Part shown: piece by piece, positions 1 to 7,264 of the stretch | How positions within the stretch are numbered: position 1 is the stretch's first letter | How the letters are laid out: each line of letters opens with the position of its first letter | DNA from: an uncultured Porphyromonadaceae bacterium | GTDB taxonomy: Bacteria; Bacteroidota; Bacteroidia; Bacteroidales; Muribaculaceae | DNA: 33,300 bases | Assembly (NCBI GenBank): GCA_900550395.1 | Contig: URSD01000027.1 | Span: 1 to 33,300 of the forward strand | Direction: 5' to 3' | Made by a program: the position numbers and the translations under genes | Notes under the pieces: generated by a model | What the model was told of the DNA's origin: nothing | Seen by the model: the letters and a program-made list of their open reading frames with translations, nothing else | The model's database searches: none

Positions 1-8
1 TGATGCTG

Positions 9-16
9 CAAAGTTA
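9..16 (-). promoter_or_regulatory. Putative -7 promoter element facing left edge
   Basis: Read on the minus strand this is TAACTTTG, a full match to the Bacteroidetes -7 consensus TAnnTTTG. It would drive a minus-strand gene lying beyond the left edge of the window. No good -33 TTTG element is seen at the expected distance. The large inverted repeat at 39-73 sits just upstream of it. Confidence 0.35.
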
Positions 17-38
17 CAACACGAAATACCCCTTGGAA

Positions 39-73
39 CTATGAAATGAACCACCCCCCGGTTCATTTCATAG
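39..73. repeat. Perfect 14-bp inverted repeat with C-rich loop
   Basis: The arms at 39-52 (CTATGAAATGAACC) and 60-73 are perfect reverse complements around a 7-base loop, ACCCCCC. No T-run follows on either strand, so it is not a standard intrinsic terminator. It lies between the galK terminator and a putative minus-strand promoter at 9-16. It could be an operator or an RNA hairpin. The rest of 74-230 is AT-rich, with only a short direct repeat around TCGTATAA near 164-180 and no convincing gene. Confidence 0.6.
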
Positions 74-230
74 CTAAAGAATGTTAAAATAGAGGATAAC
101 TCACTGTGGGATAGGAAGAAAAAATTTGCATTCGGGGCAAAAATATTTTAAAATTCTTATAAATCGTATAATTCGTATAAGACATAGGGATAACAGGCGT
201 AAATTCACGAAATTGCAGCATAAATCGCAC

Positions 231-273
231 AAAAAAACCACAGCGCGAGGGAATGGCCTGCGCTGTGGCTTTT
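231..273. terminator. Bidirectional intrinsic terminator after galK
   Basis: A 9-bp perfect stem, CCACAGCGC (238-246) with GCGCTGTGG (260-268), is flanked by seven A's on the left (231-237) and CTTTTTG on the right. Read on the minus strand the stem is followed by a run of seven T's, so it ends galK transcription. The plus-strand direction also has a T-run. Confidence 0.8.
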
Positions 274-292
274 TGTCGGGTGGTGATCGGAA

Positions 293-1432
293 TCAGAGGG
301 CTCGTGCGCCGTCGCTGATGACTACGTCGTAGATTTTGGGTTCGTGGCCGTATTTCTCGGCGAACTTGCTGACAGCGGTCTTGACAAATTCGTCGCGGAG
401 CTCGTCCTTCACAAGGTTGATGGTGCAGCCACCGAAGCCGCCGCCCATGATACGCGAGCCGGTGACGCCGCACTCACGGGCTACATCGTTGAGGAAATCA
501 AGTTCTTCGCAGCTCACCTCGTAGTCCTTGGAGAGGCCGTTGTGGGTCTCGTACATCTTGCGGCCTACCGTCTCGTAATCGCCGGCCACAAGTGCGTCGC
601 ATACTGCGAGGACACGGTCCTTCTCCTCGATGACGAATTTGGCACGGAAATAATCCTCGGCCGTGATTTCACCCTTCACTGCGTCAAGGGCCTCCATTGT
701 GGCGTCGCGCAGAGTCTCAAGCCCGAGCTTGGAGGCCACGCGCTCGCAACTGGCGCGGCGCTTATTGTAGGGCGAGTCGGCAAGTTCGTGCTTCACACGC
801 GAGTCAACGAGCACCAGGCTGTAGCCGTCGGGATTGAAGGGGAAGTACTCGTGCTCCAGCGAACGGCAGTCAAGACGCATCAGATTGCCTTTCTTGCCGA
901 ACACGCTTGCGAACTGGTCCATGATGCCGCAGTTCACGCCGCAATAGTTGTGCTCGGTGCTCTGACCTATCTTTGCCAGCTCGAACTTGTCGATCTGGTT
1001 CTCGTTGAACATATCGTTGATGGCGAAAGCGAAGCAGCTCTCGAGAGCAGCCGAGGAGCTGAGACCCGCACCGTTGGGGACATTGCCTGCGAATGCAGCA
1101 TCGAAGCCCTTCACTTTGCCGCCGCGTTTCAGCACCTCGCGGCACACGCCGAACACGTAGCGGGCCCAGGAGGGTGCGGGAGCATCTTCCTCACGCAGAC
1201 CGAACTCGCAGTAAGCGTCGTCGAAATCGACGCTGACGAGACGTACCTTATCGGTACCGTTGGGCTTGATTTCAGCCATTATCACCTTGTCGATGGCACC
1301 GGGGAACACGAAGCCACCGTTATAGTCGGTATGCTCACCGATGAGGTTGATGCGGCCTGCCGAAGCATAGAATGCTCCATCTGTGCCGAAGCGCTTCTCA
1401 AACGCGGAATGGATTTTTTCTTTTAATTCCAT
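293..1432 (-). CDS. galK: Galactokinase
   Basis: This GHMP-family kinase phosphorylates galactose at C1 using ATP, the entry step of the Leloir pathway in the cytoplasm. The galactokinase signature GRINLIGEHTDY is at residues 26-37. The ATP-binding motif PNGAGLSSSAALE, the catalytic-region motif CGIMDQF and the C-terminal GGGFGGC motif are all present. The 379-residue length is normal for the family. The frame stays open further upstream, but the start was placed at MELKEKI because the family begins there and the extra residues overlap the GH97 gene with an unlike composition. It lies 40 bases downstream of the GH97 gene on the same strand with no terminator between, so the two probably form an operon ending at the terminator at 231-273. 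Confidence 0.95.
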   Translation of the reverse strand: MELKEKIHSAFEKRFGTDGAFYASAGRINLIGEHTDYNGGFVFPGAIDKVIMAEIKPNGTDKVRLVSVDFDDAYCEFGLREEDAPAPSWARYVFGVCREVLKRGGKVKGFDAAFAGNVPNGAGLSSSAALESCFAFAINDMFNENQIDKFELAKIGQSTEHNYCGVNCGIMDQFASVFGKKGNLMRLDCRSLEHEYFPFNPDGYSLVLVDSRVKHELADSPYNKRRASCERVASKLGLETLRDATMEALDAVKGEITAEDYFRAKFVIEEKDRVLAVCDALVAGDYETVGRKMYETHNGLSKDYEVSCEELDFLNDVARECGVTGSRIMGGGFGGCTINLVKDELRDEFVKTAVSKFAEKYGHEPKIYDVVISDGARAL

Positions 1433-1472
1433 GGTAGGTTTAGTTGTGATATGATAATAATTGTCAGGATAT

Positions 1473-3578
1473 TCAAAGTGCCTTGATCTCGATTGCGAAA
1501 CCGCCACCCCGCGCCATCTGCATGTCGAGGACTGTCGAGGCATCCACCTTGCGGGTAGTGATTACGTATGCCTCGGGGTTATTGTAGGCGTCAGCGTCCG
1601 GAGCGTCGGCGTAGACGGTAGCCTCGTACTCGCGTCCGGGGGTCAGGAACGAGAGGTCGACCTTGAGAGTGCGGGCGGTGTCGCCGTTGACGGCTCCCAC
1701 ATACCAGTCGTCGCCACCCTTGGCACGGCGTGCGGCAAGGATGTATTCGCCGGGGACGGCGTCAAGATAGCGGCTTTCGCTCCAGTCGACGGGTACATTC
1801 TTTATAAAAGTGAAAGCGTCGGCCTTCTCGGCATAGTGCTCGGGCATGTCGGCAGCCATCTGGAGGGGCGAGTACATGGTGACATAGAGTGCGAGCTGAT
1901 TGGCAATCGTCGCTTTCTTGTGCTCGGTGCTTCCGGGCACGAAGCTGCCGATGTCCATGCGGAACACGCCGGGAGTGAAGTCCATCGGGCCACCCTTGAG
2001 ACGGGTGAACGGCAGAATGGTGACGTGCTGCGTGCTCATGTTGCGGTACTCGGTGCCCATGGCGCTCTCGTTGCCCACGAGGTTGGGATATGTGCGGGCA
2101 AGACCGGTGGGACGCACTGCCTCGTGGCCGTTAACCATGATGTGGTGCTCGGCAGCCTTCTTCACGGCATTGAGGTAATGGTTCACCATGCGCTGGCTGT
2201 AGTGCGTCTCGCCCTTGGGCAGAATGTTGCCTACATAGCCACTCTTCACGGCATCGTAGCCGTACCGGTTCATGAGAGCGTAGGCGGTGTCCATGTGTGC
2301 CTCATAGTTGTCCGGCGAGCCGCTGGTCTCGTGGTGCATCATCAGTTTTATGCCCTTGCTGTGCGCATAGTCGTTGAGTGCCTTGAGGTCGAAGTCTGGA
2401 TAAGGCGTCACGAAGTCGAAGACATATTCCTTCTCCTTGCCGAACCAGTCTTCCCAACCTACGTTCCAGCCTTCGATGAGCAGCTGGTCGAAGCCGTTGT
2501 CGGCGGCGAAATCTATGTAGCGGCGCACGTTGGCATTGTTGGCGCCGTGATGGCCGTGTGGCTTTGCCTTGCTGTAGTCGAATGTGGCGAGGTCGAAATT
2601 CTCGGCGTTGGTGTAGCTCCACTGGCTCTTGCCGGTAATCATCTCCCACCATACACCCATGTACTTCGTGGGATGAATCCAGCTTGTATCGTCCAGTGCG
2701 TTGGGCTCATTGAGATTATAAATGAGGTTGGAAGCCAGGATGTCGGTGGCCGAACCAACCATAATGGCACGCCATGGTGTGGCGAAAGGCAGTTTAACGA
2801 CAGCCTTGGCCTCGGGTATGCCGGGGGTGAGCCACGAGGTAAAGGTCATGGTGGTGTCGTTGAGGTTGAGGTGCATCGCGGGATAATCCACGAGGGCGGC
2901 CTCATGTATGTTGATGTACACTCCGGAATCATTGCGCATGAGCAGCGATGTCTGCACGCCGGTGGGCGAGAAGCCTGTGGCCGAGACGTTGCCCGGCTGG
3001 TCGCTGCTGTTGCGACCGCGGATTTCGCTCAGCGGAGTGATGTTGTACTCATATTCCTGCGTGTCATAGTCGCCCGGTATCCACCAAGCCGTATGGTCGC
3101 CCGTCATGGCGAACTGCGTCAGTTCCTCGGCAATGAGCAATGAATCCACACCGTCCTGCTGAGGGAACACATAGCGGAAGCCCACGCCGTCATCGTAGGC
3201 GCGGAACTCGATATTCATTTTCAGACCTGTCGACTTCTGGCGAAGGCTGACGGTCATGCTGTTGTAATTGTCGGCTATGGAGTCGTTCTCGCCCCATACG
3301 GGTGCCCAGCTGCCCGAGTGGCTGCCATGCTCCACACCCTCTATACTGAATCCGGAATCAAGATTGTCACGGTCGCCCAGAAGCCTGAAACCCATTGTGG
3401 AGTTGCGCACGATGGTGTCGCCGCGAAAAACCACATTGTAGGCCGGCACACCGCCGTCCATGGTAGCAAAGGCCACGTCGAGGGCGCCGTCGGGCGACTG
3501 GAGCCGCGAGTCGGGCGTGCCGGTACATGCTGTGAGCGCAAGGGCCGGCAACATAAATTTCACAATAGAAGTATGCAT
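1473..3578 (-). CDS. GH97 alpha-glucosidase-type lipoprotein (SusB-like)
   Basis: This is a glycoside hydrolase family 97 enzyme of 701 residues. The N-terminus has a signal with lipobox LTAC at Cys18, so it is probably a lipoprotein facing the periplasm; no acidic surface-export signal follows the Cys. The catalytic pattern matches SusB of Bacteroides thetaiotaomicron, an inverting calcium-dependent alpha-glucosidase: Glu417 (in HHETS), Glu486 (in HEAVRPTG), Glu504 (in GNES) and Glu510 (in GTEY). Their spacing is the same as SusB Glu439/508/526/532. The other known branch of the family, retaining alpha-galactosidases, uses an Asp nucleophile instead, so alpha-glucosidase activity is favoured. 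Its neighbour is galactokinase, which would fit alpha-galactoside use better; substrate is therefore uncertain. Confidence 0.9.
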   Translation of the reverse strand: MHTSIVKFMLPALALTACTGTPDSRLQSPDGALDVAFATMDGGVPAYNVVFRGDTIVRNSTMGFRLLGDRDNLDSGFSIEGVEHGSHSGSWAPVWGENDSIADNYNSMTVSLRQKSTGLKMNIEFRAYDDGVGFRYVFPQQDGVDSLLIAEELTQFAMTGDHTAWWIPGDYDTQEYEYNITPLSEIRGRNSSDQPGNVSATGFSPTGVQTSLLMRNDSGVYINIHEAALVDYPAMHLNLNDTTMTFTSWLTPGIPEAKAVVKLPFATPWRAIMVGSATDILASNLIYNLNEPNALDDTSWIHPTKYMGVWWEMITGKSQWSYTNAENFDLATFDYSKAKPHGHHGANNANVRRYIDFAADNGFDQLLIEGWNVGWEDWFGKEKEYVFDFVTPYPDFDLKALNDYAHSKGIKLMMHHETSGSPDNYEAHMDTAYALMNRYGYDAVKSGYVGNILPKGETHYSQRMVNHYLNAVKKAAEHHIMVNGHEAVRPTGLARTYPNLVGNESAMGTEYRNMSTQHVTILPFTRLKGGPMDFTPGVFRMDIGSFVPGSTEHKKATIANQLALYVTMYSPLQMAADMPEHYAEKADAFTFIKNVPVDWSESRYLDAVPGEYILAARRAKGGDDWYVGAVNGDTARTLKVDLSFLTPGREYEATVYADAPDADAYNNPEAYVITTRKVDASTVLDMQMARGGGFAIEIKAL

Positions 3579-3607
3579 AATCTTTACTTAATATGTTATG
3601 GTATGAG

Positions 3608-3639
3608 AGTTATCGGTTTATTTAGTTATCGGTTTATTT
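3608..3639. repeat. Perfect 16-bp tandem duplication in GH97 leader
   Basis: The unit AGTTATCGGTTTATTT occurs twice back to back (3608-3623 and 3624-3639). It lies between the putative GH97 promoter and the GH97 start codon, near the expected transcription start. It may be a duplicated regulator site, or a simple duplication in a non-coding leader. Confidence 0.85.
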
Positions 3640-3646
3640 ATATGTG

Positions 3647-3654
3647 CAAATATA
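3647..3654 (-). promoter_or_regulatory. Putative -7 element for GH97-galK
   Basis: Read on the minus strand this is TATATTTG, matching TAnnTTTG, about 70 bases before the GH97 start. No TTTG is seen at the usual -33 distance, so the promoter may be weak or activator-dependent, as expected for a sugar-use operon. Confidence 0.4.
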
Positions 3655-3736
3655 CGGATTTAATCCATATTCATATGTGGGGCCATTTTATTTTTGTTGA
3701 TATTTAACATTAATATAAGTTAAAATCCAATGAAAG

Positions 3737-3768
3737 TTTGTACAATATTGTAATAATTACTACTTTTG
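3737..3768 (+). promoter_or_regulatory. Promoter of the perR operon
   Basis: A -33 element TTTG (3737-3740) and a -7 element TACTTTTG (3761-3768) are separated by 20 bases, a good match to the Bacteroidetes housekeeping promoter. Transcription would begin near 3773, about 20 bases before the regulator start codon. Confidence 0.65.
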
Positions 3769-3780
3769 TAACGATTACAA
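3748..3780. promoter_or_regulatory. Two tandem Per/Fur-like operator boxes
   Basis: TTGTAATAATTACTA (3748-3762) and TTGTAACGATTACAA (3766-3780) are each 7-1-7 inverted repeats with six of seven positions paired. They resemble the PerR box TTATAATnATTATAA. Their centres are 18 bases apart. The first lies between the -33 and -7 elements and the second covers the -7 end and the start point, ideal for repression. A further perfect palindrome, TACAATATTGTA, is at 3741-3752. The adjacent gene encodes a PerR-type regulator, so autoregulation is likely. Confidence 0.65.
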
Positions 3781-3794
3781 TTTACGACTGTATA

Positions 3795-4235
3795 ATGACT
3801 ATATCTACAACATATTCCACCCAGCAGCTGACGCAGATGCTCTACCGCCACAGCATCCGCCCATCAGTGCAACGCATAGCCGTGCTGTCGCATGTGGCCG
3901 GCGGATGCCATCCGTCGGCGGAAGATATATATGCCGGACTGTCGGAACAGTTTCCATCGCTCTCCCGCACGACTGTATACAACGCTCTGCACCTGTTCGT
4001 GGAAAAACATCTTCTGCGCGAGCTTGAGATTGAAAGCGGCTGCGTGCGCTACGACATTGCCATGCAGGAACCTCACAGCCACTTCGTGTGCCGCCGGTGC
4101 GGCCGCATAATGGACATGCGCATGCCCGACGGCATAGCCGACATTGTGCTCCCGGGATACACGGTAGAGATGTCAGACGTGTTTCTGAAAGGAATATGCC
4201 CCGAATGTCATAAAACTCAACAACAACCCAAATAA
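3795..4235 (+). CDS. perR: PerR-type Fur family peroxide regulator
   Basis: This 146-residue Fur-superfamily repressor has an N-terminal winged helix (with LSRTTVYNAL as the recognition region) and a C-terminal metal-binding dimerisation domain. Candidate regulatory metal ligands are His39, Asp87, His94, His96 and Asp107, which line up with H37, D85, H91, H93 and D104 of Bacillus PerR; the Asp in RYD favours PerR over Fur. Two CxxC pairs (CRRC and CPEC) would hold the structural zinc. The start is the ATG at 3795, downstream of the promoter; an upstream TTG in frame would lie inside the promoter. It leads an operon with rubrerythrin and a flavin-rubredoxin protein, which supports peroxide sensing. 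Confidence 0.85.
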   Translation: MTISTTYSTQQLTQMLYRHSIRPSVQRIAVLSHVAGGCHPSAEDIYAGLSEQFPSLSRTTVYNALHLFVEKHLLRELEIESGCVRYDIAMQEPHSHFVCRRCGRIMDMRMPDGIADIVLPGYTVEMSDVFLKGICPECHKTQQQPK

Positions 4236-4246
4236 CCAAACCAACA

Positions 4247-4789
4247 ATGAAAGAACTCAAAGGAACCAAGACCGAACGCAACCTGCAGGAAGCGTTCGCC
4301 GGAGAATCACAGGCACGCAACAAGTACACCTACTTCGCATCCAAGGCCCGCAAGGACGGCTACGAGCAGATAGCCGCCATATTCGAGGAGACCGCAAACA
4401 ACGAGAAAGAACACGCCAAGCTCTGGTACAAGCTCCTCCACGGAGGTGAAATCGCCGACACGATGGCAAACCTGCACGACGCAGCCGAAGGCGAGAACTA
4501 CGAGTGGACCAACATGTACGAGCGCATGGCCGCCGAGGCTGACGAAGAGGGCTTCCCGGAAATCGCATTCCGATTCCGCGCCGTCGCAGCCGTAGAGCGT
4601 CACCACGAGGAGCGCTACCGCCGTCTGCTCCAGAACATCGAGGAGGGAATAGTATTCTCCCGCGAGGGCGACACTGTGTGGATCTGCCGCAACTGCGGCC
4701 ACCTCGTCATCGGCAAGAAAGCTCCCGAGGTATGCCCCGTGTGCAACCACAAGAAGAGCTTCTTCGAAATCGAGGCCCGCAACTACTGA
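4247..4789 (+). CDS. rbr: Rubrerythrin
   Basis: Rubrerythrin is a cytoplasmic non-haem di-iron peroxidase that reduces hydrogen peroxide in anaerobes. The 180 residues hold an N-terminal four-helix ferritin-like domain with the Glu/His iron motifs (GESQARNKY, NNEKEHA, ADEEGF, AVERHHEERY) and a C-terminal rubredoxin domain with Cys147, Cys150, Cys163 and Cys166. Length and domain order are typical. It begins 11 bases after the regulator gene and ends 5 bases before the flavin reductase-rubredoxin gene, so the three are cotranscribed. The downstream protein is a plausible electron donor. Regulation by the adjacent PerR-type protein is inferred from the operator boxes upstream. Confidence 0.96.
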   Translation: MKELKGTKTERNLQEAFAGESQARNKYTYFASKARKDGYEQIAAIFEETANNEKEHAKLWYKLLHGGEIADTMANLHDAAEGENYEWTNMYERMAAEADEEGFPEIAFRFRAVAAVERHHEERYRRLLQNIEEGIVFSREGDTVWICRNCGHLVIGKKAPEVCPVCNHKKSFFEIEARNY

Positions 4790-4794
4790 TTGCC

Positions 4795-5436
4795 ATGGAT
4801 ACAACAGTGCTCCAAAAGCTCACATACGGGCTGTACATCCTCGGAGCGTTCAAGGACGGCCGCGCCACCGGCTGCGTCATCAACACCTGCTTTCAGGTCA
4901 CGAGCCGGAATCCGCTGCTTGTGGTATCGCTCAACAAGAACAACTACACGCTGGAGGCGATACGTGAGAACAAGCGTTTCTCTCTGTCAATTCTCTCGGA
5001 AGACAGCGACCCGGCGCTCATAGGCCGCTTCGGATTCTTCAGCAGCCGCGACACCGACAAATACGAGCAGTTCGGCTATGATGTCATAGGCTATACACCT
5101 TGCGTCAGAGGCGATTTTGCCGGTCGCCTCATACTTGAAGCCGAGCAGTTCATCGACTGCGAGACCCATGTCCTCGTAACGGCGCGTCTGCTCGACACAT
5201 GCCCCGGACAAGGCACACCCATGACATATGCCTACTATCACCGCGTGATAAAGGGTAAGGCTCCTAAAAACGCGCCCACCTACACCGAGGAGCCGGCCGC
5301 ACAGCAGGACAAGCCTGCCGTCAACCGCTACCGGTGCGACATATGCCAGTACGTCGCCGAGTTTGAGGGCGAGCTGCCCGCGGACTATATATGTCCTATC
5401 TGCGGCGCCGACAGCTCGCACTTCACAAAGATATAA
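4795..5436 (+). CDS. Flavin reductase-rubredoxin fusion (Hrb-like)
   Basis: The 213-residue protein joins a flavin reductase-like FMN-binding domain (about residues 1-150) to a C-terminal rubredoxin domain with Cys181, Cys184, Cys200 and Cys203. This layout is that of the high-molecular-weight rubredoxin of acetogens, which passes electrons from NADH to oxygen- or peroxide-reducing proteins. A role as electron donor to the rubrerythrin encoded just upstream is inferred. The start ATG lies 5 bases after the rubrerythrin stop; the frame is open further upstream but only inside rubrerythrin. A strong terminator follows, so this is the last gene of the operon. Confidence 0.88.
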   Translation: MDTTVLQKLTYGLYILGAFKDGRATGCVINTCFQVTSRNPLLVVSLNKNNYTLEAIRENKRFSLSILSEDSDPALIGRFGFFSSRDTDKYEQFGYDVIGYTPCVRGDFAGRLILEAEQFIDCETHVLVTARLLDTCPGQGTPMTYAYYHRVIKGKAPKNAPTYTEEPAAQQDKPAVNRYRCDICQYVAEFEGELPADYICPICGADSSHFTKI

Positions 5437-5455
5437 TCAGACCTGACAATAATAG

Positions 5456-5491
5456 AGCGTGCTTTCCTATGGCAGGAGAGCACGCTTTTTT
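5456..5491 (+). terminator. Intrinsic terminator of the perR-rbr operon
   Basis: The perfect 8-bp stem AGCGTGCT (5456-5463) with AGCACGCT (5479-5486) is followed directly by a run of T's up to 5491. It lies 20 bases after the stop codon. The opposite strand lacks a clear T-run, so the convergent ligase gene gains less from it. Confidence 0.82.
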
Positions 5492-5508
5492 ATCTGTGTA
5501 ATACGAAA

Positions 5509-7167
5509 TCAGCCCTGGTAAAGGTAGCGCTTGATGGAGCGTTTGGCTGTCTTCTCGAACTCCTCCTGATAAATACGCACGTCGGCGATGCGGCTGTAAT
5601 TCGGCAACTCTCCGTTGAGCGTACTGATATTCTCACGCATCACGGCAAGAATGCCTGCCTCGTCAAGATTCTGAAGCCTGGCCGCGCTGAAATCGGGATA
5701 CACAAGCGCAATGAGTTTCCTGTCAGATTCCACCACAAGACTTTCAGCCACGCAGGGCATATTGTTCAGCTTCGACTCTATTTCCTCCGGGTATATATTC
5801 TGGCCGTTCGGTCCGAGAATCATATTCTTGTCGCGTCCGCGGATATAGAGATAGCCGTCATCATCGAGCGAGCAGATATCGCCGGTATTCATCCATCCGT
5901 CGCGCATGACGGAAGCCGTCGCGTCAGGATTCTTGTAATAGCCGTCCATGAGGTTGTCGCCCCGCACCCAGAGCACGCCCGGCACTCTTACGGGGTCGGG
6001 CGAGTCGATGCGCAGTTCCATCCTCGGAACCGCGCGGCCGCAGGAAGCCACACGGGCCTCTGCCGTAGGAGCATAGGCGATAAAGGGTCCGCACTCGGTC
6101 ATGCCGTAGCCGTTGCTGTAAGGGAAATGAATCTTGGCAAGGAATTCCTCCACCTCGCGGTTGAGGGCGGCTCCGCCTATCATCACCTCCTCGATGCGGC
6201 CTCCGAAAGCCTCCATAAGCACCGTGCGCACGCGGGCCGTGAATTTGGCGGGTATTCCGGGGAGATGGAGGAGCATGCGCATGAACGGACGCTCAAGCAT
6301 GGGGAGCACCGTGGCACGAATCATCTTCTCCAGCACGAGAGGCACCGTCGTGACCATGCGCGGGCGTATCTCGCCCATGGCCTCCATTATGATACGCGGC
6401 GCGGGGGTGCGGGTAAGGAATGTGATGTGACAGCCCCGGCAGATGGGGAAGAAAAGCTCAACCGTAAGTCCGTACATATGCGCCAGCGGCAGAATGCTCA
6501 CCACAGGGTCGCCGGCCTGAAGCCGCGGCAGAGTGTCGGATGCGAAAACCACATTGCTCCACAGCACGCGGTGCGACAGCATGACGCCCTTGCTGAAGCC
6601 CGTAGAGCCGCTTGTATAATTGATAAGCATGAGGTCGGAACCCTTGGCGCGACGGTAGGTCACATCGTCCGGAGTAAAGCGCTCCGGATAACGATGGCCG
6701 AAAAGCTCGTTCAGATGTGCGCGGGCCACATCCAGGGCGTCACTGCGCGAAAAAAGCTCCGAGAAGTCGGCAATGCGGAGCGCGCCCACAAGACCGGGCA
6801 TCATGTTTGGGTCGAGATTCTCCCATACGGAATTGTCGGCAAGCAGCATCCGTGCCTCGCTGTGGTTGACAAGATGGTGCAGCGAGTCAGGCTTGAAATC
6901 CTGAAGGATGGGCACCCCCACGCAGCCGTAGGTCACGACCGAAAGCAGGGCCACGCACCACTGCGCCGAGTTGCGTCCGCACACGGCTATCCTGTCGCCG
7001 GGGACTATACCGGCCTTCTCATACAGGATGTGAAGCTTTGCTATCTTGCGGGCCAGGTCACGATACTGGAAAGTGGCTGCGTGATAATTGCTCAGCGCCG
7101 GTCGCTCCCAATTGTCACGGATGCACTGTTCGATAAACGGTATTATGGATTGGCTGTTGTCTTCCAT
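5509..7167 (-). CDS. AMP-dependent acyl-CoA synthetase/ligase
   Basis: This 552-residue member of the ANL superfamily activates a carboxylic acid, probably a fatty acid, with ATP and joins it to CoA or another acceptor. The phosphate-binding loop YTSGSTGFSKG begins at Tyr184, the adenylation motif NGYGMTECGP contains Glu358, the TGD motif follows, and the lysine-rich A10 end is KTAKRSIKRYL. There is no signal peptide and no added carrier domain. It stands alone, convergent with the perR operon and divergent from the TPR/PD40 gene. A long-chain fatty acid-CoA ligase is the most likely role, but the chain length and acceptor cannot be read from sequence. Confidence 0.85.
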   Translation of the reverse strand: MEDNSQSIIPFIEQCIRDNWERPALSNYHAATFQYRDLARKIAKLHILYEKAGIVPGDRIAVCGRNSAQWCVALLSVVTYGCVGVPILQDFKPDSLHHLVNHSEARMLLADNSVWENLDPNMMPGLVGALRIADFSELFSRSDALDVARAHLNELFGHRYPERFTPDDVTYRRAKGSDLMLINYTSGSTGFSKGVMLSHRVLWSNVVFASDTLPRLQAGDPVVSILPLAHMYGLTVELFFPICRGCHITFLTRTPAPRIIMEAMGEIRPRMVTTVPLVLEKMIRATVLPMLERPFMRMLLHLPGIPAKFTARVRTVLMEAFGGRIEEVMIGGAALNREVEEFLAKIHFPYSNGYGMTECGPFIAYAPTAEARVASCGRAVPRMELRIDSPDPVRVPGVLWVRGDNLMDGYYKNPDATASVMRDGWMNTGDICSLDDDGYLYIRGRDKNMILGPNGQNIYPEEIESKLNNMPCVAESLVVESDRKLIALVYPDFSAARLQNLDEAGILAVMRENISTLNGELPNYSRIADVRIYQEEFEKTAKRSIKRYLYQG

Positions 7168-7189
7168 TCAATTTCTTCAAATCGGAATG

Positions 7190-7197
7190 CAAAGTTA
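7190..7197 (-). promoter_or_regulatory. Putative -7 element for the acyl-CoA ligase
   Basis: On the minus strand this reads TAACTTTG, matching TAnnTTTG, 22 bases before the ligase start codon. No clear -33 element was found. Confidence 0.42.
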
Positions 7198-7249
7198 GTG
7201 AAATTTTCTTTAAAACAGACGCAGTGTTGCGTGTTTTACGGATTTTCAG

Positions 7250-7257
7250 TAATTTTG
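7250..7257 (+). promoter_or_regulatory. Putative -7 element for the TPR/PD40 gene
   Basis: TAATTTTG matches TAnnTTTG and ends 7 bases before the ATG. A weak -33 (GTTG at 7226-7229) is 20 bases upstream. The predicted transcript would have almost no leader. Confidence 0.42.
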
Positions 7258-7264
7258 CGCTATT

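Noticed and set aside
84..473. Minus-strand frame of 129 codons overlapping the galK end
   Set aside because: It runs through the galK 3' end in another frame and then through the terminator; no family resemblance.
1461..3143. Long plus-strand open frame of 560 codons across the GH97 gene
   Set aside because: It is antisense to a clear GH97 enzyme with all catalytic residues, and its product resembles no family; it comes from the GC-rich codon pattern.
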